A stretch of 64,000 bases of DNA from Williamsia maris (GCF_024171815.1 NZ_JAMTCJ010000002.1:248001-312000), one strand, 5' to 3'; shown: positions 24,843-33,960, counted from the stretch's first letter. The notes: a model not told the origin generated them from the letters alone. Translations and numbers: made by a program.

Positions 24843-26162
24843 TCATCGGACCCGGTGGTCGCACCCCATGTTCCGCAGGACGTCCGGGGTGAGCGATGCG
24901 ATGTCGGTGTGCCCGGACAGGCCGAGGGTGAGGTCGAGCTCGGCGATGATGTTCGCGACCGCGTCGCGCGCACCGTCGCGGCCGTTGATCGCCAGGCCGT
25001 ACATGTGTGGTCGTCCGATACAGACCGCATCGGCTCCCAGCGCCAGCGCCTTGAACGCGTCCGAGCCGGTGTAGATCCCGGAATCGATGAGCACCTTCGC
25101 CCGGCCGTCGACCGCCTCGACGACATCGGGAAGGGCGTCGAGCGACGAGATCGATCCGTCGACCTGCCGACCGCCGTGATTCGACACGATGATCCCGTCG
25201 ATACCGAGATCGACGGCGTGCCGTGCGTCGTCGGGATGCAGGATCCCCTTGAGGACGACCGGCAGGCTGGTCCGCTTCTGCAGTCCGGCGATGTCGTCCC
25301 AACTCAGCGACGGCCGGGAGTAGATGTCAAGGAAGGTCTGTACCGACTGCTTCGGGACCGGCGACCGCAGGTTCGACAGCAGCGATCCGGGGAGATGCCG
25401 GGCCATCGAGAACAGTGCCGACACCGCGGCCCGGGTGATCTCCACCTTCGGTCCGGCGTCGGCCGACGGGTTCGCGATCCGCTCGGCGACGATTTCCCGG
25501 AACCGCGGGTCCGAGGTGTACTGCGCGATGCCCTCGGCCCTGGCGAACGGAAGCGACCCGATGTTCAGGTCCTGTGGACGCCACCCCAGCATCGTGGTGT
25601 CGAGGGTGACGACGATTGCCTGGGCGCCCATCGTCTCGGCGCGTCGGACGAGGCTGTCGACCAGCGCGTCGTCGGTGGACCAGTAGAGCTGGAACCACCG
25701 CGGGGCGCCCGGGGTCACGGCCTCCATCGCGGCGGCGACGTCCTCCATCGGGTTGCACCCCTGGTTCGAGAAGATGTACGGGACACCCAGATCGGCTGCG
25801 GCGCGGCCGATGTGCAGATCGGAGTCGGGGTGGGCGAGTTCGCCGGCGCCCACCGGGGAGAAGAGGATCGGCGCCGGGAGCGTCGTCCCGAACAGGTCGA
25901 CCGACAGGTCGCGTCGCGACACGTCGCGCAGCACGCGGGGCACGATGGCCCAGCGGTCGAAGGCGGACCGGTTGGCCCGCATCGTCGCGCCCTCGCCGGC
26001 GCCGCCCGCGATGTAGGCCCACCCGCGTGGACCCATCGCCTTCTCGGCGCGACGTTCGAGTTCGGCGAAGTCGGCGGGCACCGACGGGTGATGGCCGAAC
26101 ACACCTGCGGAGTAGATGGCGTTCTGGCGTGCGCGACCGGGAGCGGCGGCGGGCTGGGTCAT
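24843..26162 (-). CDS. FMN-dependent alpha-hydroxy-acid oxidase, lactate 2-monooxygenase-like
   Basis: 439 residues. TIM-barrel FMN enzyme: YIAGGAGEG, substrate/FMN residues in LPVVLKGIL, catalytic His in VSNHGGRQVDG, and phosphate-binding IDSGIYTGSDAFKALALGADAV. Length and the NQGCNPMEDVAAAM segment fit the lactate 2-monooxygenase/LldD-like mycobacterial branch, which oxidises lactate to pyruvate or acetate plus CO2. The start overlaps the DinB-like stop (ATGA, 26159-26162). Confidence 0.85.
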   Translation of the reverse strand: MTQPAAAPGRARQNAIYSAGVFGHHPSVPADFAELERRAEKAMGPRGWAYIAGGAGEGATMRANRSAFDRWAIVPRVLRDVSRRDLSVDLFGTTLPAPILFSPVGAGELAHPDSDLHIGRAAADLGVPYIFSNQGCNPMEDVAAAMEAVTPGAPRWFQLYWSTDDALVDSLVRRAETMGAQAIVVTLDTTMLGWRPQDLNIGSLPFARAEGIAQYTSDPRFREIVAERIANPSADAGPKVEITRAAVSALFSMARHLPGSLLSNLRSPVPKQSVQTFLDIYSRPSLSWDDIAGLQKRTSLPVVLKGILHPDDARHAVDLGIDGIIVSNHGGRQVDGSISSLDALPDVVEAVDGRAKVLIDSGIYTGSDAFKALALGADAVCIGRPHMYGLAINGRDGARDAVANIIAELDLTLGLSGHTDIASLTPDVLRNMGCDHRVR

Positions 26163-26761
26163 CGGGGTCCTCTCACGGAATCTGCGACCTCCTGGAGCCT
26201 GGCGACGTAGTCGCGCAGCGCGGAGGCCTCGCTGTGGGCCATGTTGTCATTGGTCGCGTAGAGCCCCGCCGCGCCGTCGAGTGACTCGCGCAGGATGTCC
26301 ATCTGTCCGACGTGCCGCGCGGTCTCGCCGAGCATGTGGACGACGATCTTCCCGAGCGTCACGTCGCGACGATCGTCCGGCCACCAGGGCACGACACCCG
26401 GTGTCGTGAGGTCCGAGGCATCGAAGGTCGTCTGCGCATGGGCCCACGCCGCGCGATAGAGACCCACGATGTCGTCGACCGATTCGTCTGCGGTGGCCCA
26501 CATGTCGGCATTGTCGGACCACTCGCCCTCGAGCCACGGCGTGGGGATCTGCGGTGGACGACCGAAGGTGTCGCCGAAATAGCCGAACTCGACCACGGCG
26601 AGATGCTTGACCACGCCCAGCAGGTTCAGACCGGTGGGCGTGAGCGGACGACGCAGGTCGTGCGCGTCGACGCCGTCGACCTTCCAGAGCACTGCGTCCC
26701 GGTTGAACTGCAGGCGTACGAGAAGGAAGTCCTTGAGGTCCGCTCGGTCATCGGTGGCCAT
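26159..26761 (-). CDS. DinB-family protein
   Basis: 200 residues, four-helix DinB/YfiT-like fold. The putative metal-binding His residues sit in VVKHLAVVEFGYF and HMLGETARHVGQMDILRE. Members include thiol-transferases and, in actinobacteria, mycothiol-dependent enzymes, so a mycothiol-linked role is possible. TACGCT on the minus strand (26770-26775) ends 8 bases before the ATG. Coupled to the lactate-oxidase-like gene. Confidence 0.82.
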   Translation of the reverse strand: MATDDRADLKDFLLVRLQFNRDAVLWKVDGVDAHDLRRPLTPTGLNLLGVVKHLAVVEFGYFGDTFGRPPQIPTPWLEGEWSDNADMWATADESVDDIVGLYRAAWAHAQTTFDASDLTTPGVVPWWPDDRRDVTLGKIVVHMLGETARHVGQMDILRESLDGAAGLYATNDNMAHSEASALRDYVARLQEVADSVRGPR

Positions 26762-26793
26762 GGCATTCGAGCGTAGCCGCCTAGTCTGTCGTC

Positions 26794-27471
26794 GTGAGCC
26801 CGACTTCGCGCCCGTCCGCCATAGCGTTCGCAGGTCTCCTCGGCGCGGTGTCCGGGGCCGTCGACGTCCTGGTGTTCACCCGTCTCGGTGAGGTGTTCGC
26901 CAGTGTCATCACCGGCAACGTCGTGGTCGTCGGCGTAGCGATCGGGGGCGGTCGCCTCGGGGTGATGTCGCACGCCGCGATCGCGGTGGGGTGCTACGCG
27001 GTCGGGGTGGTCGTCGCGACCCTGATCACCCGTCGGGATGACGAGCATCCGGCACGTGGCGCCGCGACCCCGGTCATCGTGGTCTACGTGATCGAGTTCG
27101 CGCTGCTGTGTGGACTGGCCGCGATCTGGGTGGCCACCGACGGGCGTCCCGGCGGAACGGCGCAGTTCGTAGCGCTCGCGCTGACCGCCGCGGCGATGGG
27201 GATGCAGAGCAGGGCGTTCGCGATGTACCGGCTCCCCGGTGTCACCACCACCTACTTCACCGGCACGCTGACGAATCTGTTGACGGGACTCGTGACCGAT
27301 TCCACCGTCAACCGTGCGGCCGCCGTCGCGCTGATGTCGTTGCTGGCCGGCGCGGCCGCGTCGGGCGCGCTGGTGTCGGTGGTCCCGATCGCCGCGCCCG
27401 CGCTCCCGTTGGCCCTGCTGGCTGCGGCGCTGGTGATGATCGCCGTCCGTCGACGCCGGCACAGCACCTGA
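26794..27471 (+). CDS. YoaK-family (DUF1275) membrane protein
   Basis: 225 residues with six hydrophobic segments and the family signature DVLVFTRLGEVFASVITGNVV, plus MQSRAFAMYRLPGVTTTYFTGTLTNL. Role unknown; similar proteins are annotated as small transporters. GTG start has TAGTCT (26782-26787) 6 bases upstream. Divergent from the DinB-like gene. Confidence 0.85.
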   Translation: MSPTSRPSAIAFAGLLGAVSGAVDVLVFTRLGEVFASVITGNVVVVGVAIGGGRLGVMSHAAIAVGCYAVGVVVATLITRRDDEHPARGAATPVIVVYVIEFALLCGLAAIWVATDGRPGGTAQFVALALTAAAMGMQSRAFAMYRLPGVTTTYFTGTLTNLLTGLVTDSTVNRAAAVALMSLLAGAAASGALVSVVPIAAPALPLALLAAALVMIAVRRRRHST

Positions 27472-27487
27472 GCCCACCTCTGTGGTG

Positions 27488-28099
27488 TCAGAGGAGACCA
27501 CGTTCGTAGGCGACACGGACCGCCGCGGCGCGATCGCGCACGCCGAGCTTCGAATAGATGTGCAGCAGATGAGTCTTGACGGTGGCCTCGCTGATGACCA
27601 GCCCCTTCGCCACCGTGCGGTTGGTGCCACCCTCGGCGATCCGCGCGAGCACCTCGACCTCGCGGTCGGTCAGCTCGTCGAGCCGACGACGCGCCATCAG
27701 GCTCTGCGCCGCACTGGGAGCCAACACACTGCGCCCCGCCGCGACATCGACGACCGCCGCGATCAACTCCTCCCGGCTCAGCGCCTTCAGAAGGTATCCG
27801 TCGGCGCCGGCATCGATCGCCGACGCGATGTCCCGGTCGGCGTCGTAGGTGGTCAACACGAGAATCCTGGGCCGCAGCGGATCGCGTTGTCGGAGAGCCA
27901 CGATGGCCGGGACACCGTCGCCGTCGGGCATTCGCAGATCCATCAACACGACGTCGGGATCCAACCGCGCCACGATCGCCAGTGCCTCGGGTCCCGACGA
28001 TGCCTCGGCCACCACGTCCATCCGGTCGTCGGTGGCCAACATGCCCTTGACCCCATCGCGGACTATCGGATGGTCGTCCGCGATCACCACCGTGATCAC
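27488..28099 (-). CDS. NarL/LuxR-type response regulator
   Basis: 203 residues: receiver domain (acidic pocket D8-D9, phosphoacceptor D54 in VVLMDLRMP, switch Thr in LVLTTYD, Lys in YLLKALS) and a C-terminal LuxR HTH (LTDREVEVLARIAEGGTNRTVAKGL). GTG 28099 was chosen to begin the receiver domain and has GAGGG upstream; it lies 19 bases after the kinase stop. With the kinase and the ABC-2 exporter it forms one operon, so it probably responds to a membrane-active compound and controls the exporter. Confidence 0.9.
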   Translation of the reverse strand: MITVVIADDHPIVRDGVKGMLATDDRMDVVAEASSGPEALAIVARLDPDVVLMDLRMPDGDGVPAIVALRQRDPLRPRILVLTTYDADRDIASAIDAGADGYLLKALSREELIAAVVDVAAGRSVLAPSAAQSLMARRRLDELTDREVEVLARIAEGGTNRTVAKGLVISEATVKTHLLHIYSKLGVRDRAAAVRVAYERGLL

Positions 28100-28118
28100 G
28101 TCGCCGCCCTCGGGCCGC

Positions 28119-29369
28119 TCACGCCGGCACCACCGCACTGACCAGACAGCCCGCACCCGGCGTGGCCGAGATGTCCACCGTGCCACCGGACGACGAGACC
28201 CGCTCGCGCATGCCCCGTAGTCCGTTGCCCTCGTGAAGCCCCACCGGATCGAAGCCGTGGCCGTCGTCCTTGATGTCCAGCAGAACGCCTTCCTCCACGT
28301 AGGACAGGGAGACGTCCACCGACGTCGCGTGGGCATGCCGGGAGACGTTCGACAGCGCCTCCTGACAGATCCGAAGCAGGTTCTGGTCGTCGTCGGTGGG
28401 CACCGGATCGCCGTCGATGTCGATGCGGGCGCGCAGGTGATGCACTGTCGCCCAGGCGTTCACGAGTTCACTCAGGGCCAGCGGAAGGGGTTGCGAGTCC
28501 AGCATGGGCGACCGCAACGCGTAGACCGCGCGCCGGGCCTCCCCCAGACCGGAACGGGCCAGCGTCTTCGCGGTCTCGACACGGCCGACCCAGTCGGAGT
28601 CGCCGTCGATGGCCTCCAGTTGACTGACGATCGCGACGAGATCCTGGGCCACCGTGTCGTGGATCTCCCGGGAGAGCCGGGCGCGTTCCTCGAGCACCCC
28701 GCGCTCGCGTGCCCGTTCGAGAAGCTGTTCCTGCAGAACGGTATTGCGCTGCTGTGCCTCTTCGAGAGCCGTGACCGCGGCCTCGCGTTCGGCGACCTCA
28801 CGATCGCGCCGGGCCCCCACCCAACTGAACAACACCACCAGTCCGGTGTTGATACCGACGAGCACGATCATCGCCGGCCAGGCCTGGGGGATCTGCGGGA
28901 ACCCGCCGATCTGTGAGACCGCGGCCAGAACGGCGTTGGCGCTCATGGCCGTCCAGAGTGCGACGCCGGAGAACATCATCAACGCTGTCATGTATCCCAT
29001 GAAGGCGTAGATGCCGAAGAACGGGCTCGCCCAGATCAGGGCGGCGGTCACCGCGAACTGCGCGACGAAGATCAGACCGCGGGCGGGCATCGACAGCGTC
29101 GCGCGTCGGATCCACGTGCACTGCAGTGCGAACGCCACGACCGACACCGTGATGAGCAGGCCTGGTGACCACCCGGATGACGTCGTCCCGGTCAGCACGC
29201 TGATGAGCAGTGACGCCAGGAGCAGACCGCCGGGGATGACGACGAGCAGCACGGGCGCGATGTCGAAACGGTCCCAGTTCAGGGGCTGCGGCGGGTGTGC
29301 GTCGTGGTCACGCATGTGCTGATACTCCCACGGATCGTCGGTTCGTCGCGGCTTCGCCGTCGCGCTCAT
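28119..29369 (-). CDS. NarL-family sensor histidine kinase
   Basis: 416 residues: about six N-terminal transmembrane helices (40-185) with no large extracellular loop, a coiled-coil (188-228), the HisKA_3 box RLSREIHDTVAQD with H237, and an HATPase (EALSNVSRHAHA, DDGHGFDP, NGLRGMRERV). Lack of an extracytoplasmic domain suggests sensing within the membrane, or through the partner ABC exporter. ATG 29369 overlaps the permease stop (ATGA). Confidence 0.9.
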   Translation of the reverse strand: MSATAKPRRTDDPWEYQHMRDHDAHPPQPLNWDRFDIAPVLLVVIPGGLLLASLLISVLTGTTSSGWSPGLLITVSVVAFALQCTWIRRATLSMPARGLIFVAQFAVTAALIWASPFFGIYAFMGYMTALMMFSGVALWTAMSANAVLAAVSQIGGFPQIPQAWPAMIVLVGINTGLVVLFSWVGARRDREVAEREAAVTALEEAQQRNTVLQEQLLERARERGVLEERARLSREIHDTVAQDLVAIVSQLEAIDGDSDWVGRVETAKTLARSGLGEARRAVYALRSPMLDSQPLPLALSELVNAWATVHHLRARIDIDGDPVPTDDDQNLLRICQEALSNVSRHAHATSVDVSLSYVEEGVLLDIKDDGHGFDPVGLHEGNGLRGMRERVSSSGGTVDISATPGAGCLVSAVVPA

Positions 29370-30163
29370 TCCCATCGGAAGATGCGTACCGCGACCGCCG
29401 CGAGGACGACCATCCACGCTGCGAGCACCCCGAGGTGGAGCAGTTGTGGCCAGGCGCCGTCGACGGCGTCGGTCAGCGACCCGACCGCGGCGCCGGTGGG
29501 TGTGGCGTCGGAGATCCCGCGCAACCATCCCGGCATCGTGGCTCGCGGGATCCACAGTCCGGCGAAGAACTGCAATGCGAAGAACAGCACGGTGCCCACC
29601 GCACCTGCGACCTTGTTGCTACGGAATGCGCTCGCCAGGACCATCCCGATCGCGAGCATGGCGCCGGTGGAGAAGGCGAACGCGATCACGAAGCCCGTCA
29701 TGTTCCGGGGCAGCGGTGCGCCGAACGCTGCGGGCACGAACACCATCACCGCCGCGACCACCACCTCGACGACCACCGCGAGGATCACCTGGGCGGCGAG
29801 CAACGCCGACGGCGACGCCGGGGTGGTGCGCAGACGTTTGAGGATGCCCATCTCGCGGTAGCGGGTCAGGACGTCGGGCAGGATCTGCACGCTGAGCAGG
29901 ACCGCCGAGAACATGATGAGGATCGGTTGGTACACCGTGAACCAACTCGAGCCGTCCAGTCCGGCGCGCGGCTCCCTGGTCGCCGGCAGGGCGCCGAGGA
30001 CGATCGAGGCGATCACCGGGATCGCGGCGACCCATGCGATCAACGCCGGGTTGCGCAACATCAGTCGCGACTCGGAGACCAGCAGGCCGCGCAGCCCTCG
30101 GGGCATCGCGCTCCGCGACGTGCGCTTGTCGGGCGTGGTGGTCAGTGCTGTTGTGGTGCTCAT
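29366..30163 (-). CDS. ABC-2 type transporter permease
   Basis: 265 residues with six hydrophobic segments; ABC-2 features include SESRLMLRNPALIAWVAAIPV at the N-terminus and LPDVLTRYREMGILKRLRTTPASP. Pairs with the upstream ATPase as an exporter, probably of a lipid-like or antibiotic compound. Start and stop overlap both neighbours by ATGA. Confidence 0.9.
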   Translation of the reverse strand: MSTTTALTTTPDKRTSRSAMPRGLRGLLVSESRLMLRNPALIAWVAAIPVIASIVLGALPATREPRAGLDGSSWFTVYQPILIMFSAVLLSVQILPDVLTRYREMGILKRLRTTPASPSALLAAQVILAVVVEVVVAAVMVFVPAAFGAPLPRNMTGFVIAFAFSTGAMLAIGMVLASAFRSNKVAGAVGTVLFFALQFFAGLWIPRATMPGWLRGISDATPTGAAVGSLTDAVDGAWPQLLHLGVLAAWMVVLAAVAVRIFRWE

Positions 30164-31068
30164 CGATTCACCTTTCCGTCGGACACGAGTGACACGAATG
30201 CGTCATCGAGGGTGGGTCGGTCCACTCGCAGGTGCGCGGCGGCGACTCCCTGCGCACGGAGTTCGACGATGACCTCGGCGACGACGTCGTCACCGCCGCT
30301 GACATGGAGCTGCCCACCGCGCGCTTCGACACCGACGACCGAGGTGAGTGCCCGAAGGCGTTCGAGGTCGACCGGTGCCGACGGGGTGAAGACCATGACC
30401 TGACCCCCGGCCCGGTCCGCGAGGTCGTCCGGCGACCCGATCGCGGCGATCCGGCCGCCGTCGATCACCGCCACGCGGTCGCAGAGGCGCTGCGCTTCCT
30501 CCATGAAATGCGACACCAGCAGCAGGGTCACGCCGGTGGACCGTAGGTCTTCGAGGAGCCCCCACACGTCGCGGCGCGCCTGCGGGTCCAGGCCGGTCGT
30601 CAGCTCGTCCAGGATGGCGACGCGGGGCCTGCCGATCAGGGCGAGCGCCACCGACAGGCGTTGCTTCTGCCCGCCGGACAGTTTGCTGTACTGCATTCGC
30701 CCGTGCGGGGCGAGGCCCAGGCGCTCGGCCAGTTCGCCGGCGTCCGCCGGATCGTCGTGGAACGACCCGAACAGCGCCAGCGCCTCGTCGACCCGGATCT
30801 TGTCCGGCAGGGTCGACTCCTGCAGCTGGATCCCCAACACCTCTCGGAGACCGACAGGGTCGGCACCCGGATCGAATCCGGCGACGTCGATGACGCCCCC
30901 GTCGCGAGTCCGGAGCCCACCGATGCACTCGACCGTCGTGGTCTTGCCTGCCCCGTTGGGTCCGAGGATCCCGAAGATCTCGCCCTCGTCGACGGTGAAG
31001 CCGACATCGACGACTCCACGGCCGCCCGGATACGTCTTGCTCAACTGCTCGACTCGAATGATCGTCAT
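30160..31068 (-). CDS. ABC-2 transporter ATP-binding protein
   Basis: 302 residues, single ABC domain: Walker A GPNGAGKTTT, signature LSGGQKQR, Walker B VAILDELTTGLD, His switch LLLVSHFME. The Walker B glutamate is followed by L rather than the usual P (DELTTG). The C-terminal ~80 residues match the DUF4162-like tail of drug/lipid exporter ATPases. ATG 31068 is the family start. Confidence 0.92.
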   Translation of the reverse strand: MTIIRVEQLSKTYPGGRGVVDVGFTVDEGEIFGILGPNGAGKTTTVECIGGLRTRDGGVIDVAGFDPGADPVGLREVLGIQLQESTLPDKIRVDEALALFGSFHDDPADAGELAERLGLAPHGRMQYSKLSGGQKQRLSVALALIGRPRVAILDELTTGLDPQARRDVWGLLEDLRSTGVTLLLVSHFMEEAQRLCDRVAVIDGGRIAAIGSPDDLADRAGGQVMVFTPSAPVDLERLRALTSVVGVEARGGQLHVSGGDDVVAEVIVELRAQGVAAAHLRVDRPTLDDAFVSLVSDGKVNR

Positions 31069-31103
31069 GAGTCCACCGTCGTCGGATGCGCGGCCGACGA
31101 CAT

Positions 31104-31140
31104 CCACCGGTCGGTTACACCGCGATCAACCGATCGGTGG
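31104..31140. promoter_or_regulatory. Large inverted repeat upstream of the ABC/two-component operon
   Basis: CCACCGGTCGGTT (31104-31116) and AACCGATCGGTGG (31128-31140), one mismatch, 11-base spacer. It lies 36 bases before the ATPase ATG and 30 bases after the stop of the upstream same-strand gene. It could be the target of the operon's own response regulator or a terminator for the DUF4334 gene; position allows both. Confidence 0.55.
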
Positions 31141-31169
31141 ACCCGCCGGCGTCCTCCGACCGACGGTGG

Positions 31170-31637
31170 TCAGTCCCTGCGCAGGTAGAAGTAGTAATGG
31201 TGGTCGCGGACGAGGCTGCTCTTGCCGTTCATGATCCCCATGACGGTCTGCTCGTCCACCCGCTTGAAGTGGTCGATCACGGGCTGGCCGTCGTAGACCA
31301 TCGACGCGGTCACCTCGCCACGGAACTCGACCGGCCAGAGGCTCGCCTCGCCCTTGCCCAGGTCGACGTTCGAGAAGAGCTCGCCGGATTCGTCACGGCA
31401 GATGAGCGGCTTGACGTCGGTGACCGAGTTGAAGGTCTTGCCGTACCAGCGGGCCTTGTCGAGCGCCCCGTCCATCGCGTGACCGGACGGGAGCTCACCT
31501 CCCCGCCACGCCCCGAGCATCTCCTCGACCGCGACCGTCGGCAGCGGCGCCCAGATCTCGTCGAGCAGATCGGTGGTGCTCACCTCTCCGGACGCTGCGA
31601 TGGCGGTGAACTTCTCGACTGCGGCGGTGACGTCCAT
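31170..31637 (-). CDS. GXWXG/DUF4334-domain protein
   Basis: 155 residues. The N-terminal half contains the GxWxG signature (MLGAWRGGELPSGH) and the C-terminal half the DUF4334 core (ASMVYDGQPVIDHFKRVDEQTVMGIMN). Function unknown. TATCGT on the minus strand (31645-31650) ends 7 bases before the ATG at 31637, so the three-residue longer start is rejected. Confidence 0.85.
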   Translation of the reverse strand: MDVTAAVEKFTAIAASGEVSTTDLLDEIWAPLPTVAVEEMLGAWRGGELPSGHAMDGALDKARWYGKTFNSVTDVKPLICRDESGELFSNVDLGKGEASLWPVEFRGEVTASMVYDGQPVIDHFKRVDEQTVMGIMNGKSSLVRDHHYYFYLRRD

Positions 31638-31780
31638 GCCCCACACGATAGGACGTGCGTCACACCTCCGGAAGCCCCGGACGGCGTCCGCTCACGGCAG
31701 TCGCAAATATGTACACATTGCAGAACGTGAATTGAATTCGAAGCAGAAGATCAACAATTGTGCGAATACGCATCGCTATG

Positions 31781-31806
31781 TGGACACACCTGAAAAATAG
31801 TGTCCA
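31781..31806. promoter_or_regulatory. Inverted repeat in an AT-rich intergenic region
   Basis: TGGACAC (31781-31787) and GTGTCCA (31800-31806) around a 12-base A-rich spacer. The region 31690-31880 is visibly poorer in G+C than the surroundings and contains runs such as ACCTGAAAAATAG. It precedes the EAL-DICT gene and may hold its operator. Confidence 0.4.
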
Positions 31807-31902
31807 TTAATCGGACGTGGTGAGAAATCACAGGTCAGGCGTGACACGGAGCACTCATTTGCGAAATTCGGCGCCTCACCTGGCTTTTCCGATATCGGAG
31901 GG

Positions 31903-31908
31903 TATCGT
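31903..31908 (+). promoter_or_regulatory. -10 box for the EAL-DICT gene
   Basis: TATCGT, placing transcription start near 31915, about 5 bases before the GTG at 31920. This supports the long N-terminus over an internal ATG at 32088. Confidence 0.4.
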
Positions 31909-31919
31909 CGGCTTCAGCG

Positions 31920-33305
31920 GTGTCGGGGACCGCTCCAACGGGGGATATCGACTCGTCACCATCGTGTATTCGGGTCGATCAACAATTCATCGCACGAGTG
32001 ACGGACGTTCTTCTGCGCGCGCAGAAGGAGAAGACGGGTGGGGCCGAGTTGTCGTATACAGACGATCTCGCCGGGGGCGCGAACGGTATGGCGCAGATTC
32101 TCAACGACCCCTCCGGCGTGGTACCGGTGTTCCAGCCGGTGGTCGAACTGGGCGGACGCCGCATCATCGGGTTCGAGGCCCTGGCGCGCTGGCCCGAGTT
32201 CCCCGGGATCAACCCCGCCGACGCCTTCGACCTGGCTCGTCGTGAGGGCTCCCTGCCCGGACTCGACTGGTGGTGTCGCCGCCGTGCGGTGGAGCTCACC
32301 CGCGCCCACCGGATGGATCCGTCGCGGTACCTCTTCATCAATGTCGAGCCGCACTCGATGTCCACTCCCCCGCCGTGGGGATCGGCCGACGACCTGCTGC
32401 ACGAGGTCCTCGACGACGACACCCAGATCATCCTCGAACTGACCGAGCGAACCCTGTTGTCCGATCCACCCGCCATGCTCGCGACGGTGGCGTGGGCGCG
32501 CCGCAACTCGTTCGGCATCGCTCTCGACGACGTCGGCTCCCGTCCGGAGTGCGTCGCACTGCTCGACGTGATCGCGCCGGACGTGGTGAAACTCGACCGC
32601 GACATCACCCAGATGACCGACGTCTCGGTCGAGACCGCGACCGTGATCAGCGCGACCGCGGACTATGCGCGCCGCCACGGGGCCACCGTGCTCGCCGAGG
32701 GCATCGAGCAGGACTTCGATGCGGCCTGCGCTGATCGCATGGGTGCGACCCTGGGGCAGGGCTTCCTCTACGGGCGTCCCGGGCCCCTACCGGATCTCGC
32801 TCCGCTGACCGGTCCGCGTCCCGAACTGATCTCGCGCGAGCGCGGCAGCATCCGGCCGCTGGGCGCCATCCTCACCGATAGTCCGTCCACCGTCGGGCCG
32901 CTCGCCGACGTCATCGCGATGTGCGAGGTGGTGGAGAACAGCGCCGCCATCGAGTACGCGCCCGGATGCGTCGTCGCCGCGCTGCGGGGCCCACGACACG
33001 TCGGTGCCGAACTCGGTGCGCGCTACCGCGCCATGGCCCGCCGTCATCACCTGGTCGGTCTGTCCGGGGCCGGTCTGGGACAGCGTCCGATCCCCGGCGT
33101 CTACGGCCCGGCGACGCCGACCGACTCCGGCGACGGGGTGTTCGCGGTGGCCGCGATCGGCGCCGACTACGCGATCGCGGTCCTCGGCCGCGGCGTCGAC
33201 GCACCGGTCGACCCGACCGACAGCTACCGCTGGTCGGTCACCACCGACCGCGCCGTGGTCGCCGACACAGCGCGGTCGATCGCCGCCGATCTGTCGCGGG
33301 GCTGA
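31920..33305 (+). CDS. EAL-domain protein with C-terminal DICT-type sensor domain
   Basis: 461 residues. EAL domain from ~68 to 285: E86 in FEALARWP, N141, E173/E176 in LELTER, D203-D204, K224 in VKLDRD, E260 and Q280. All usual metal and catalytic positions are present, but loop 6, normally DFGTGYS, reads DVGSRPE, so activity as a cyclic-di-GMP phosphodiesterase is uncertain. Residues ~320-455 look like a DICT domain (PLADVIAMCEVVENSA ... GVFAVAAIGADYAIAVLGRG), often light- or redox-linked. The first 65 residues show no domain and start choice (31920, or ATG 32088) is open. Confidence 0.78.
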   Translation: MSGTAPTGDIDSSPSCIRVDQQFIARVTDVLLRAQKEKTGGAELSYTDDLAGGANGMAQILNDPSGVVPVFQPVVELGGRRIIGFEALARWPEFPGINPADAFDLARREGSLPGLDWWCRRRAVELTRAHRMDPSRYLFINVEPHSMSTPPPWGSADDLLHEVLDDDTQIILELTERTLLSDPPAMLATVAWARRNSFGIALDDVGSRPECVALLDVIAPDVVKLDRDITQMTDVSVETATVISATADYARRHGATVLAEGIEQDFDAACADRMGATLGQGFLYGRPGPLPDLAPLTGPRPELISRERGSIRPLGAILTDSPSTVGPLADVIAMCEVVENSAAIEYAPGCVVAALRGPRHVGAELGARYRAMARRHHLVGLSGAGLGQRPIPGVYGPATPTDSGDGVFAVAAIGADYAIAVLGRGVDAPVDPTDSYRWSVTTDRAVVADTARSIAADLSRG

Positions 33306-33926
33306 TCACCACACCGAGATGATCAGGCTCGCGCCGATGGTCACCATGATCGCCGCGACCAGCGCATCGAGGATCCGCCAGGCGCGGGGGCGGGCGAACA
33401 GGGGCGCGAGCTTGACCGCCGCGAGGGCGAGGGCCGCGAACCAGACGACGCTGGCGATCCCTGCCCCGACCGCGAACTCCCACTTGCCCTGCGGTCCATG
33501 GCTGTTCGCGATGGCGCCCAGAGTCAGCACCGTATCGAGGTAGACGTGCGGGTTCAGCCAGGTCAGCGCCATCGCCGTACCGATCGTCGCCCACCTGCCG
33601 CCGATGCCGCCGGAGGTGATCGTCATCGCCGATGGCGCGAGACTGCGTCGGGCCGCCAACAGCCCGAGCACGATGACGTAACCGCCACCGACCACGGTCG
33701 CGACCGTGACCGTGACCAGCGTCGGATGTCCCGACACCAACGCACCGAGACCCGCGACTCCGGCCGTGATCAGGATCAGGTCCGACACCGTGCAGACCGC
33801 CAGCACCGACACCACATGGCGTCGGGCCACGCCGGTGCGCAGGACGAGCACGTTCTGCGGCCCGATGGCGATGATCAGTGCGGCTCCGGTCATCAGACCG
33901 GCCCCGGCGGTGAGCAGTGCGTTCAT
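33306..33926 (-). CDS. lysE: LysE/ArgO-family amino-acid exporter
   Basis: 206 residues, six transmembrane helices with LysE signatures: IAIGPQNVLVLRTGVARRH, AVCTVSDLILITAGV and ALTWLNPHVYLDTVL. Exports basic amino acids in characterised relatives. ATG 33926 chosen because a minus-strand TACCGT (33934-33939) ends exactly 7 bases before it; the longer frame would cross the promoter. Divergent from a LysG-type regulator, the classical arrangement. Confidence 0.9.
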   Translation of the reverse strand: MNALLTAGAGLMTGAALIIAIGPQNVLVLRTGVARRHVVSVLAVCTVSDLILITAGVAGLGALVSGHPTLVTVTVATVVGGGYVIVLGLLAARRSLAPSAMTITSGGIGGRWATIGTAMALTWLNPHVYLDTVLTLGAIANSHGPQGKWEFAVGAGIASVVWFAALALAAVKLAPLFARPRAWRILDALVAAIMVTIGASLIISVW

Positions 33927-33960
33927 ATCGGCAACGGTAGGAGCGCTGCCTGGATGAATC

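Noticed and set aside
32088-33305. Start of the EAL protein at ATG 32088
   Set aside because: Not excluded, but no ribosome site or -10 box precedes it, while TATCGT supports 31920.
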